A model generated the notes under the pieces. That model was not told the DNA's origin. It was given only the letters and a program-made list of their open reading frames with translations, and ran no database searches. Below are positions 23,865-33,221 of a stretch of 64,000 bases of DNA, one piece after another (the stretch's first letter is position 1; each line of letters starts with the position of its first letter). Location of the stretch: contig NZ_CM020866.1 in assembly GCF_009866525.1 (NCBI RefSeq), positions 1,145,504-1,209,503 of the forward strand, read 5' to 3'. Source of the DNA: Spiroplasma poulsonii (GTDB lineage: Bacteria > Bacillota_I > Bacilli_A > Mycoplasmatales > Mycoplasmataceae). A program made the position numbers and the translations under genes.

Positions 23865-23975
23865 TTACTTTTTAATTTCAATATCTTTTGCAATCTTATT
23901 GACAATATTAATAACATTATCTTTACCATACTTTTTCACTAACGACCACAAAATCAAATATTGCTTTGTTTGCAT
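23865..23975 (-). CDS. Tiny ORF, 36 aa (KYGKDN family)
   Basis: ATG with TAGGAGG 9 nt upstream; it ends at TAA 23865 and is followed by a strong hairpin. The peptide begins MQTKQYLILWSLVKKYGKDN and continues with a short amphipathic, basic helix ending KDIEIKK. A truncated relative lies at 21193. A complete expression unit (ribosome site, ORF, terminator) argues that it is a real small gene. Its function is unknown, and Trp here is encoded by TGG, not TGA. Confidence 0.55.
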   Translation of the reverse strand: MQTKQYLILWSLVKKYGKDNVINIVNKIAKDIEIKK

Positions 23976-24001
23976 AATTCCAACCTCCTATAATTAACTT
24001 A

Positions 24002-24033
24002 AAAAAGTTAACTAAATTAATAGTTAACTTTTT
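24002..24033. terminator. Hairpin terminator
   Basis: AAAAAGTTAACTA and TAGTTAACTTTTT pair around AATTAA. It is positioned after the minus-strand gene ending at 24084. Confidence 0.7.
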
Positions 24034-24083
24034 ATCGGTTGGCATTTGCAATTTACATAAACAATAAAAAATAGGTCCCTTTT

Positions 24084-25620
24084 TTATTTTGAGAACCTAT
24101 GATAATCGTTATTCGAATCAATTAATTCTGCTAAAACATAACCAATTTGTTCAATAATATCGGTTGGTAACACTGGTTTTTTATATTGCGAAATTTCATC
24201 ACCAGCAAAACCATGCAAATAAGTTCCAATAATGGCAGCTTCAAATAACTCATAACCTTGTCCAATTAAACTAGCAATTAAACCAGTTAAAGTATCGCCC
24301 ATCCCAGCTACTGCCATATAAGGGTTCCCCGTCCCGTTAATATAAACAATATTACCATCTGTAATAATTGATTGATAACCTTTTAGTACAACAATGATCT
24401 TGTATTTATTAGCAAATTCTTTTGCAATATTTACCCGGTCTTGTAAAATTTCTTCAACACTTTTATCAATCAATCGTGATAATTCTAAGACATGGGGGGT
24501 TAAAACACCACGGCCACGTAATTTACGCAATAATGGCGGGTATAAAACATTAATGCCATCAGCGTCAACAACAATTGGCCCCTTATAATTATCTAAAATA
24601 TAATTTAAAGTATTATATGTTCGCTCTGTTTTTCCTTTTCCCATTCCATAAGCAACAATGTTAACTTTATTTGTTAGTAAATCTAAAATACGATTACGAT
24701 CAGAAGAATCACAAAAGGTCACTTCTGGGGTGGTATGATTGGTTTTTCCTAATATTTCGGGTGAAACCGATCAAATTACTAAACCAATTCCAGCATTTAA
24801 AGCCATATTAGCTACTAATGTGCCAGCATTTACATACTCTAAACTTGAAGCAAAAATAATTAAATTACCATAATCCCCCTTATGTGAAATTAATGGTCGT
24901 GATTGTAACTTAATACTATTATTATAAAATAGATTATTATTAACTAATTGTGAACAAATATCATTGACAGCCTTTGGATGAAAACCTAACTGTCAAACCA
25001 CAACTTCTCCTAAGTAAGGAATAATATCATAAATAATAAATGCTGTTTTATAAGTAAAAAAAGTAACTGTTTTATTAGCTTTTATTGCAATTGTTGGAAT
25101 TATTGCTTTATCATTATCAATTCCACTAGGAATATCACACGCTAAAACATATTTTTGGACTTGATTAATTTTCTTAATAATTTCAGCAATTGCTGCTGGC
25201 ATTTTACCGTGATATCCAATCCCAAAAATACAATCAACAATAAATTCAGCTCATAAAAGTAGTTTATCAAGATCATCACTTAAAAAACTAATTGTTACAT
25301 TAGCTAAAGATTTTAATTGGCGATAGTAATGTGCCACTTCTGGTGTCTTTGCCGCATCAAAGTCTGCATTAGAAGTGCAAATATAAACATGCACTTTTTT
25401 TAGTGGCATCATAATCACTAATTAATTTTGCCAAAGCAAGCCCATCGCCCCCATTATTTCCAACATTACTAAAAATTAAAAAATTATTAACCGTTAAATT
25501 AACATAATTAAATAATCCCTCTACTGCTTTGGCCATTAATTTAATGGCAGGAATTTCTAATTGGTTAAAAATAAAATCATCAATTTTTTTACTATCGGCT
25601 TGGTTAGTAATATAAAGCAT
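24084..25620 (-). pseudogene. nnrD: Bifunctional NAD(P)HX epimerase/dehydratase, frameshifted
   Basis: This enzyme repairs damaged NAD(P)H. The N-terminal epimerase domain (NNGGDGLALAKL) and the C-terminal ADP-dependent dehydratase domain (VVDADGINVL, GVLTPHVLELSRL, GTGNPYMAVAGMGDTLTG) are both well preserved over about 512 codons. A single extra A in an A-run near 25393 (ACT AAA AAA A) shifts the frame after the epimerase GGDG motif. The real start is ATG 25620 after AGGAGA. Because the rest is intact, either a very recent mutation or a sequencing error is likely. Confidence 0.85.
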
Positions 25621-25672
25621 AGTTTTTAATCTCCTCACTTAATTATAGTCAATTAAAGCAGAAAAACCAGTT

Positions 25673-26362
25673 TTAAATTCCTGTTTTTTTTAAAATTTCA
25701 ACTTTTTCCTTATAATTTGGCATATATCGTTCAACATAATATCAAAACGATTTTGAATGATTATGATGCACTAAATGCGATAATTCATGAACAATAACAT
25801 ATTCTAATACCGTTGGGTCAAAATGAATTAGTTTTGTATTTAAAACAATTTTTTCAGTTTGCGGATAACAGACACCTCATTTTCGTGTCATTGCTTTCAC
25901 CGATAAATTTTTATAAGTTAAACCCATTGTTGCTGCTCATTTATCCAATAATTGTTCAAATTTATAACTAAATTTTTGTTTCAAAAATTGGTGTAACTTT
26001 TTAACATTTTCCTCATAACTACCAGCATCTTTCATTACAAATAATTGACAATTAATAATTTTGGTATGAACATTTTCGGCAGTTAATTGTAACGAATATT
26101 TTTCATTAAAAACAAAGACATAACCAGTTCCATCAGGATTAATCATAATTTTACGGTAATTATCATGAACATCAATTACAGTAATAATTTTTTTAATATT
26201 TTTATAAATTAAAGCTTCAATTTCCCAATCATGCGCATGACTTGGAGCTGAAACTTTAATTTTGCCATTATTGACATTTAAAACAATATTTTTTTGTTCT
26301 TTAATAATTAAATCATATTTAATTAAATTACCCTGATATGGTAGCACTTTTTGAAATGCCAT
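25673..26362 (-). CDS. YgjP-type (DUF45) zinc metallopeptidase
   Basis: A 229-aa protein whose C-terminal third carries HELSHLVHHNHSKSFW, the HExxH zinc site with the third His, preceded by RKWGVCYPQTEKIVLN (typical of YgjP/SprT-like folds). Two TGA-Trp codons lie in the frame. The ATG has GGAGGAAC upstream. This family is thought to be a housekeeping peptidase of unknown substrate. It lies between nnr and the membrane protein gene, all in the same direction. Confidence 0.8.
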
Positions 26363-26397
26363 AATGTTCCTCCCTTACTAATAAAACTAGTTTTTGA

Positions 26398-27774
26398 TTA
26401 ATGATGATCATCATGTTCTTCAGTATTATCATTATTATCGTTAACATAATCATCAAAGTTATCAGTTGGATTAACATAAGATTTTGGTTTTGCTTTTTCT
26501 GATTGTTTAGTAATATCTTCGCGATATTTTTTTCCGGCGGTTCAAATTTTATCAATATCACCCAAGAAAACTTTTCCATCATACGAATTATCAACACGAG
26601 CATTCGGATTTACCCGTTGTTTCTCACTAATTCTTGGTACTGAACCAATTCGTTCTTCTAACTCTCGCGTATCTAATGGCATATGTTGTTTGGATTTTGG
26701 AATGATAATCGAACCTGGGCCAGTTCCTTTTTGTTGCGGTGCTGATGAAGTTGTTTCACTAAAAACAGGGGCAGAATAATCATGGTGTTTAATGATATCG
26801 CCTTTTTTAACAAAATTACCTTCTTGTTCAATCATAACACCAGTTGGTGATTCGTCAACTACCCCAACTCCTTCTTCGATTGTGCGTAAGTACTGACCTT
26901 CAGCGCCAACACGAATTGGTGCTTTTTCATCAGGAGTTTTACTATTATCTTTTCAACGACTATTATCATATTCTGCTGTTGGTTCAGCTAAATGCGCTTC
27001 ACCTTGTTCATTTAACATTGCATTACGCGCCATTTTCTCTTTTAATAACGCCATTTTTGTTTTTAAATCAGTTGCTGCCGGATTTTTATTCGTTGCCCTA
27101 GGAGATGCATCTTCACGAGCAGAAAGTTCCGCTTGGTTAACCATTTCTTTTTGTGGTGTTAATCCTTTTGCTCCAATTTTACCAGTTGTTAAATCAATTG
27201 CTGATAAACGATTTTGTTGATCTTTTGTCAATGGTTTTGCTTGACGTGCTTTTCGATAATAAGTTGTTGTTAAGATTCCACCAAGAAGAGTAAAAACTGG
27301 CCCAATAAACAATAAAGCAAAACTAGGATTAATTTTTAGTCCTAATTTAAAAACACTTAATCCTGTTTTTCCATCTGGTGTTTGAACACCAAATACTACC
27401 GCAAGAATCAGAAAGAAACACGTAAGAAGACCAAGAATTAAAGCAAAAACAACGCCAAACCCTTTATAACCACCATTTTTTGTTAAATAATTTGGAATTA
27501 AATACATTAACACTAAAAAACTAGAAATTCCTATTAAAATTCCACCCACCAAGGTTGGATTAGCAAGAACTTTGATATACATTGTTTGATCTGAAAATTG
27601 CAATACAACCCGCGCAATATCTTCAAGCAACATTCGTGCTGCTTCATAAAGTAAATGACTAGTACTACTAGTACTCATTTTAGCTTTAAAAATAATTAAT
27701 AACCCAAAAAAAAGCGCACTAAAAAGCCCTCCAATTGTTAGAAAAATTAATGACGCTCCACATAATTTCTTCAT
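26398..27774 (-). CDS. Tetraspan-like membrane protein with a long polar tail, 458 aa
   Basis: Four hydrophobic segments lie in the first 190 residues. A basic then acidic cytoplasmic tail of some 270 residues, rich in K, E, P and Q, ends in an Asp/His cluster (EEHDDHH). The chosen ATG has AGGTG 7 nt upstream; an earlier GTG in frame is possible. Two TGA-Trp codons occur in the tail. No enzymatic motif was seen. A structural or cytoskeletal membrane role is only a guess. Confidence 0.65.
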
Positions 27775-27996
27775 TCTTTTCACCTATCTTTTAAACTTAA
27801 CACAACCATACATATATTATTTATCTTCTAAATATACACAGTAATTATACCTTATTTCTTTTAAAACTAGTAATATTAATTATAATATTTTAAAATGTAA
27901 AAAAATTTGCGTAATAACTAATAAATAATAAAAACTAAATCTAAATTAGAACGCAATTCATTCTATTTGATAGTTAATATTGCTTAACATTACACT
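27775..27996. other. Intergenic region before the duplicated segment
   Basis: 222 bp, AT-rich, with no ORF. It ends in ACT at the insertion point of IS5 copy 4. It presumably carries the promoter of the membrane protein gene. Confidence 0.5.
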
Positions 27997-29063
27997 AGAC
28001 TTCTTGCGATACCCTTTTTTATTAAAATATTATTATAAAATATAATTTATGAGGACATAAAAATATGAACAATAATAAATTTAATACTCTTAATGATAGA
28101 GAATGGTTAAGATTAACAGGAATAAAAAAATCCACTTTTAATAAAATGTTAGATATTTTAAAAGTTGTTGAAATAGAAAAATTTAAAAAAGGTGGTAAAA
28201 CTAATAAATTATCATTAGAAAATAGATTATTGATGACTTTATTATATTGACGAGAATATCAGACTTATTTTCATCTTGGTAAAAGTTTTGATATTAGTGA
28301 GGCTAATTGTTATCGTAATATTAAGTGAATTGAAGATATTTTAATTAAAAACTCTGATTTTCAACAACTTGCTGGTAAAAAAGCACTAATAAATGATTAT
28401 TTTAATGATAAAACTATTATTATTGATGCTACCGAAACTCCAATCCAACGCCCAAAAAAAGACAAAAACAATCTTATTCTGGTAAAAAGAAAAAACACAC
28501 GATCAAAACACAAGTAATTATCGAACAAGAAACCAAAAAAATTATTGCAACAAGTTTTTCGCTCGGAAAAAAACATGATTATGCTTTATTTAAAGAATCA
28601 AAAATCCCAATTTTAAAAAATACCAAATTAATAGTTGATAGTGGTTATCAAGGAATACAAAAAAATCACAATAATGTTCTAATACCTACAAAGAAAACAA
28701 AGAAAAACCCTTTAAACAAAGAACAAAAGCAATATAATAGACTAGTTTCAAAAATGAGAATTATTATTGAAAATATTTTTGCTATTCTTAAAAAATTTAA
28801 AATTATTACAGAAAAATATCGTAATCGAAGAAAAAGATTTGGTTTAAGATTTAATTTAATTGCCTCAATTTATAATTTACAATTATTATATTTAACATAA
28901 AATATTTATTTAAAATTAAATAATTTAAATAATAAATTAATTTTTCGTTGTGGAAAAATATTAAATTTTTAAATAAAAAACATAATTAATTAAAATTATA
29001 TTTTTCTATTAGTATCTTTTTTACAAATATTTGCAATTTTTTAACAAGTAATGCAAGAAGTCT
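27997..29063 (+). mobile_element. IS5-family element, copy 4
   Basis: 1067 bp flanked by ACT on both sides. It is the left-most boundary of the tandem duplication. Confidence 0.9.
28065..28900 (+). CDS. IS5-family transposase, copy 4
   Basis: Two-frame transposase as in copy 1. It carries a private Ala-to-Val change in orfA (VVEIEKF), which is useful as a marker. Confidence 0.82.
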
Positions 29064-29116
29064 ACTATATAAAAACACTAAAAATGTGCTTAAAATAAGC
29101 ACATTTTTTAACTTAG

Positions 29117-29430
29117 TTTTTTGAATTTATTTTAATAAATGCGGTTTGATTATCACTAGCTAATTTTATCTCATAATAATCAGCTAACTTTTCTTTAAAA
29201 AATGATAGTGTTTTAGTGTTATTAAAACCATAATTTCTTGTATCAAAATCAGATTTTCTTCGAATTAATAATGAAATAACTTGGGAGAATTCGGCAAAAC
29301 CATCATCAGTTGAAATTTCATTAATAATGTTATTTACCAGGGTAGTTAAGCTTTTAATATCACTTCCTATTTTTTTAGATTCTTTATTATTATTTTTTAT
29401 TTTATCAATGTGTATACTGTAAAACTAAAC
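29117..29430 (-). pseudogene. OST-HTH/LOTUS domain fragment, unit 1
   Basis: An open frame of about 100 codons has no proper start and ends in TAA. Its core DDGFAEFSQVISLLIRR, then FDTRNYGFNNTKTLSFF, matches the OST-HTH (LOTUS) fold, usually the C-terminal RNA-binding part of NYN-nuclease (LabA/DUF88) proteins. The nuclease half is not found here, so this is a truncated remnant. A stop codon lies in frame just upstream. Confidence 0.6.
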
Positions 29431-29466
29431 CATAAAAAGTTAAAAGTATTATAACAAATTAAAAAT

Positions 29467-29528
29467 AAAATACAATAAAAAAGTAAAAAGTAGTATAAAA
29501 ACTATTTTTTACTTTTTTATTGTATTTT
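29467..29528. terminator. Long AT-rich inverted repeat, unit 1
   Basis: 28-nt arms match at 27 positions around a 6-nt spacer. It lies directly after the S1 gene on the minus strand. Confidence 0.65.
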
Positions 29529-29534
29529 ACTAAT

Positions 29535-29888
29535 TTATTCATTTTCATTTATTTTATTAATATTTTCAATATTGTCTGTTTTATTTTGTTTTTTATTTAA
29601 GTTTTGGAATGCTGTTTTTATTTCCTGAATTTCTTTATCATCATTTTTTAATAATTCAGGGTGACAATTTTTATAACTTAATTTAAGATGTTTTCTAACT
29701 ATATTAAAATCAAGCACATCAACTTCAATTTCATCACCAATATCAAAAAAATCTTTAATATCTTTAACAAAATAATCTGAAACTTCACTAATATGGATTA
29801 AACCATCAGCTCTTTCTGCTCTACAAAAAGCACCATAGGGAGTAATATTTGTTATTTTTACAATAATTTTGTTATTTTTATCATACAT
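29535..29888 (-). CDS. S1 RNA-binding domain protein, 117 aa (unit 1)
   Basis: One S1 domain covers the first 75 residues (ITPYGAFCRAERADGLIHIS, then GDEIEVDVLDFN and HLKLSYKN). It is followed by a polar K/N/E-rich tail. It is close in size to the YugI/GSP13/CvfD-type ribosome-associated S1 proteins of Firmicutes; that role is inferred. ATG follows AAAGGAG. No lesion is seen. The IS3 element begins about 40 bp upstream, so its native promoter may be lost. Confidence 0.82.
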   Translation of the reverse strand: MYDKNNKIIVKITNITPYGAFCRAERADGLIHISEVSDYFVKDIKDFFDIGDEIEVDVLDFNIVRKHLKLSYKNCHPELLKNDDKEIQEIKTAFQNLNKKQNKTDNIENINKINENE

Positions 29889-29927
29889 ATATTTTTTCTC
29901 CTTTACTAAAATCTAATTGGATGGGTT

Positions 29928-30080
29928 AAGATAAATTGGACAACAATAATGTGGAGTAAGGATTATAATTAAATTAATAAATGGAGGTGTAATTATGGCA
30001 AAGAATCATTATACCGATGAATTTAAACAACAAATTGTTAGTCTTTATAAAACAGGTAAAACAGCAAAACAATTGTCCAG
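29928..30080 (+). mobile_element. IS3 left-end fragment (153 bp)
   Basis: Identical to the first 153 bp of the following IS3 copy, including the left repeat and the start of orfA, then cut off one base before the complete copy. It is absent from unit 2. Confidence 0.9.
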
Positions 30081-30158
30081 TTGGATGGGTTAAGATAAAT
30101 TGGACAACAATAATGTGGAGTAAGGATTATAATTAAATTAATAAATGGAGGTGTAATT

Positions 30159-30434
30159 ATGGCAAAGAATCATTATACCGATGAATTTAAACAACAAATT
30201 GTTAGTCTTTATAAAACAGGTAAAACAGCAAAACAATTGTCCAGTGACTATCAGGTCGGTAAATCAACAGTTTGAAAATGAATTCATGAATTCAATAATT
30301 CTGGTTCATTTAAAGCAAAAGATAATCGAAGCCCAGAAGAAAATGAACTAATTCATCTAAGAAAAGAAATTAAACAATTACGAATGGAAAATGATATTTT
30401 AAAGCAAGCCACACTGATAATAGGCAAAAAATAG
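30159..30434 (+). CDS. IS3 orfA, copy 2
   Basis: 91-aa HTH protein as in copy 1, with one substitution (IHLRKE for IQLRKE). Intact. Confidence 0.82.
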
Positions 30435-31263
30435 TAATTATTAAAAACAAAAAAAATATGTAATTACTAATTTATGCAAAACACTAAAAGTTCCTAGATC
30501 AACGTTTTATTATCAATTGAAATCAAATAATCCTAAATCAAACCATACTATTGATAATGCTGTTATCAGTATTTTCTTAAAAAGTCGTAAAAATTATGGC
30601 ACAAGAAAAATTAAAGTTATGTTAGCACAACAAAATATTTTATTATCACGAATAAAAATTAGTAAAATAATGCAAAGATATAACTTAATTTCCAATTATA
30701 CAAAACTTAAATATAAACATCAAAGTAACAAAAACGCTACATACAAATATCATAATTTGTTAAATCAAGAATTTAATAATTATAAACTACATGAAGTTGT
30801 TGTCAGTGATTTAACACAAGTTGCTATCAATAGCAAATGATATTATGTGTGCTTTCTAATTGATTTATTTAATCGTGAAGTTATTGGTTATGATGTTAGT
30901 TCTCATAAAGATGCCAAATTAGTTGAAAATACTTTTAAAAAGCTTAGTTTTTCTTTAGATAATATTAAAATATTTCATACTGATCAAGGCAGCGAATTTA
31001 ATAACAATATCATTTACAATCTTTTAGCTAAAAACAATGTTGCAAAATCTTATAGTAAACCAGGCTGTCCTTATGATAATGCTGTTTCTGAATCAACCTA
31101 TAAAATTTTAAAAACAGAATTAATTAAAAACAGAAAATTTAAAAATATTGAACAATTTAAATTAGAATTATTTGACTATGTTAATTGATACAATAATGTA
31201 CGAATTCACAGCAAATTAAATTATTTAACACCAATTGAATATAAAAATCTTTACTCTACATAA
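30435..31263 (+). pseudogene. IS3 orfB, copy 2, 4-bp deletion
   Basis: The catalytic core is complete ([20 protein letters not shown]). A 4-bp deletion just after the orfA/orfB overlap puts it +1 instead of -1 to orfA, and the normal -1 frame meets TAA. The orfAB fusion cannot be made by the usual slip. Confidence 0.75.
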
Positions 31264-31292
31264 AATTTGTCCAAAAAACCCTTGCCATTCCA

Positions 31293-31521
31293 TTTGAAAA
31301 AGATTACTAAAAAAAGACCAAAAAAAGATAATATCAAAAATTACTAAAAAAATAAAAAGGATAATATCAACAACTGATGTAGAACTAAAATATATAAATT
31401 GTAAATTAAAACAAACAATAAAAAGATAAAACAAAATATTTGCCATAAATCAATTTACATATCAATAAGAAAACTTAATATTTTTTTGTTTTCTAAATAA
31501 ATTAAAATAATTTTTAAACAT
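31293..31521 (-). pseudogene. Zot-like phage assembly ATPase, N-terminal fragment (unit 1)
   Basis: The fragment starts at ATG 31521 after GGTGG and overlaps the preceding phage ORF closely. It encodes two membrane segments and then ends at the IS3 copy. The Walker A region seen in unit 2 has been deleted. In filamentous phages this gene (pI/Zot type) drives virion export; here it is dead. Confidence 0.65.
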
Positions 31522-31523
31522 AT

Positions 31524-31733
31524 TTACACCACCAAACTTATAGTTTTATATAAAATAAATATTGATAATCAAATTAAGAAAAACACCACTAATCAAACAC
31601 CTATCATAATCACTGAATAAGTAATATTATCAATAGAACTACCAACAAAGTTATCAATTTCAATTTTTGGAATAAAATAAAAAATCTGCAAAAGTCCTTG
31701 ATATACTCGTTGCAAAAAAGTGTTTCAGTCCAT
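31524..31733 (-). CDS. Small phage membrane protein, 69 aa (unit 1)
   Basis: It begins MDWNTFLQRVYQGLL, with Trp from TGA. The second half is a strong hydrophobic segment (YSVIMIGVWLVVFLIWLSIF). The start overlaps the upstream stop (TAATG), so it is translationally coupled. It is probably a minor coat or assembly protein of a filamentous phage, judged by position between coat and Zot-like genes. The unit 2 copy is frameshifted. Confidence 0.65.
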
Positions 31734-31891
31734 TATTTTATCCACCTAAAAATACAACTTAAAATTAAAAATAACATACCAAAAACAAGTATTAAAAACA
31801 CAACAAATATAACAATATCTAAAATAATAGGATGATTAATCCTAAAAATAATTGTCATAAATTCATAATATAAATCTCATACACTTTGCAT
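31733..31891 (-). CDS. Small phage membrane protein, 52 aa (unit 1)
   Basis: MQSVWDLYYEFM is followed by one hydrophobic segment (ILDIVIFVVFLILVFGMLF) and a short basic end. AAGGAATAAG lies upstream, and the stop overlaps the next ATG. It is typical of minor virion proteins of filamentous phages. The family was not identified. Confidence 0.6.
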
Positions 31892-31910
31892 TTTTCTTAT
31901 TCCTTTCCTA

Positions 31911-31940
31911 AATGTTAATTACTAAAATCAAGGTTAGAGT
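31911..31940. repeat. 30-bp inverted repeat, downstream arm (coat gene, unit 1)
   Basis: Exact reverse complement of 32212-32241. The two arms bracket the coat protein gene. Confidence 0.9.
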
Positions 31941-31952
31941 TTATCATAAATA

Positions 31953-32162
31953 CTAATATCCGTGAATTAACTTTCTGATTGTTTCAATTCCTAAAACCAC
32001 AAACATTAAAACTAACGGAATAATTAATAACATATGTGACCCTAAAAAACCGATAAATCAGTTTGTAAAAGCAATCGCCCAATCAGCAAGAATACCAGCA
32101 AAATCTGCTATTTGCTTAATAACACTTGCATCAGGGTTATCTGCTAATAAATTTACATTCAT
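31953..32162 (-). CDS. Probable plectrovirus major coat protein, 69 aa (unit 1)
   Basis: It has the filamentous major-coat layout: a short polar, acidic N-terminus (MNVNLLADNPDAS), an amphipathic part, a hydrophobic span (HMLLIIPLVLMFVVLGIE) and a basic C-terminus (IRKLIHGY). Size and position match coat protein of SpV1-like plectroviruses. It sits inside a 30-bp perfect inverted repeat and has GGAGTGAG upstream of ATG. Identical in both units. Named by architecture, not by alignment. Confidence 0.7.
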
Positions 32163-32211
32163 CTAAAACTCACTCCTTAAATACTAATAACTTATAATAA
32201 AACATTGCCGT

Positions 32212-32241
32212 ACTCTAACCTTGATTTTAGTAATTAACATT
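32212..32241. repeat. 30-bp inverted repeat, upstream arm (coat gene, unit 1)
   Basis: Partner of 31911-31940. It also lies within a hairpin-prone block: ATTTTAGT at 32224-32231 and ACTAAAAT at 32246-32253 can pair locally. Confidence 0.88.
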
Positions 32242-32292
32242 AAAAACTAAAATCAATTTTATACTTTGGCAATGTATTTAACTGATATTAAC

Positions 32293-32475
32293 TTATTCAA
32301 CAGATTTATCTGCTTTTTTAATTTTTCGTTTTCCCCATTCTTTAAATTCTACTTTTTTAGAACAATGCGGACAAACTAAATATTTATTTTTAAATTTAAA
32401 CACTGTGCTTACTGTTAAAAATATCAATAACATAAACATTGTAATAACTAAAATAATTGTTGCAAATACAGTCAT
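32293..32475 (-). CDS. Small membrane protein with zinc ribbon, 60 aa (unit 1)
   Basis: An N-terminal membrane segment (residues 4-27) is followed by CPHCSKKVEFKEWGK, one CxxC knuckle, and a basic tail. Its ATG overlaps the upstream stop by one base. Phage cassette member of unknown role. Confidence 0.6.
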   Translation of the reverse strand: MTVFATIILVITMFMLLIFLTVSTVFKFKNKYLVCPHCSKKVEFKEWGKRKIKKADKSVE

Positions 32476-32660
32476 TAATTACCACCACCTTTATTTTTTA
32501 ATTCTGAAATTTCTAACTTTAATTTCTCATTTTCAAGTTCTATTTTTTCAAGTTCTAATTTTGATTTTTTAATTTCTTTTTTATTAAAAACAGAAAAAAT
32601 GACATAAGCATATAATAAGATAACTAATAAAAATACAATAATCATTGAAAATATATCCAT
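32475..32660 (-). CDS. Small membrane/coiled-coil protein, 61 aa (unit 1)
   Basis: One membrane segment (IVFLLVILLYAYVIFSV) is followed by a charged heptad-like stretch (LELEKIELENEKLKLEISEL). Overlaps both neighbours by one base. In unit 2 the coil is five residues longer through a 15-bp repeat. Confidence 0.6.
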   Translation of the reverse strand: MDIFSMIIVFLLVILLYAYVIFSVFNKKEIKKSKLELEKIELENEKLKLEISELKNKGGGN

Positions 32661-32887
32661 TATTTTTCACTCTCACTTTCTATATTTAACATACAATTTT
32701 TTACTTGTTCTACTAATAATTTAAAATGTTGTTCTTCCATAACACTAATATCAATAATATTATGATTAAGATATAACTTAATTGCTTTTCTTAACATAAA
32801 TAAAGATATTTTTGCAGGTAAACATTGATGTATAACATTAACCAAATATTCTAATCGTTGTTTATATAACTTAGTTTGTTTTTTCAT
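32660..32887 (-). CDS. Hypothetical phage protein, 75 aa (unit 1)
   Basis: Start ATG at 32887 overlaps the stop of the 28-aa ORF. The protein is soluble, mixed charge, MKKQTKLYKQRLEYLV to NIESESEK. A longer upstream extension is open but unlikely, given the coupled start. Function unknown. Confidence 0.6.
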   Translation of the reverse strand: MKKQTKLYKQRLEYLVNVIHQCLPAKISLFMLRKAIKLYLNHNIIDISVMEEQHFKLLVEQVKNCMLNIESESEK

Positions 32888-32973
32888 TAAAAACCACCAA
32901 TAAATACAAGAATTAAAACTATTAAAGTAATTGCTATTAAAAAACAACTACAACAAGCAATTCAATCTCACAT
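32887..32973 (-). CDS. 28-aa membrane peptide (unit 1)
   Basis: It starts MWDWIACCSCFL, with two Trp from TGA, then a hydrophobic segment and GGF. It is easily missed under the standard code. It sits in a chain of stop/start overlaps and is identical in unit 2. The size suits a minor virion cap or holin-like peptide of filamentous phages. Confidence 0.5.
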
Positions 32974-32981
32974 ATTTATTT

Positions 32982-33221
32982 TTATTCCTTACTTTCTAAT
33001 TTTTCATAATCTAGATTATCTTTTAAAGCTCAAAATAATTTACAATTATTTTTACAGCTGTAAGTTAAATTACACTTATCACATCCAAAACTGTATATTA
33101 CAAAATCTTCTTTATATAATTGATTTTTTTCTAACTCAAAAAATAACTCTTCTAATTCATCTAATAAAATATTGTATTCTTTTGATTTTAATTCTTTTAA
33201 AATTTCTTTAATTCTTTTCAT
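32982..33221 (-). CDS. Cys-containing hypothetical phage protein, 79 aa (unit 1)
   Basis: The N-terminal half is a charged helix (KRIKEILKELKSKEYN, LLDELEELFFELEK). The C-terminal half has CDKCNLTYSCKNNC, four Cys suggesting a zinc site, and continues through one TGA-Trp to TAA. Start overlaps the previous ORF by 14 nt. Confidence 0.6.

Larger units (their letters stand above)
30082..31292 (+). mobile_element. IS3-family element, copy 2 (1211 bp)
   Basis: Both terminal repeats are present. It is 4 bp shorter than copy 1 because of a deletion at the start of orfB. It lies in the Zot-like phage gene, with 156 bp missing next to its right end compared with unit 2. Confidence 0.9.

Noticed and set aside
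31911-32241. Invertible promoter or coat switch
   Set aside because: No invertase gene or opposite-orientation copy is seen; the inverted repeat is reported, but switching is not supported by both units having the same orientation.
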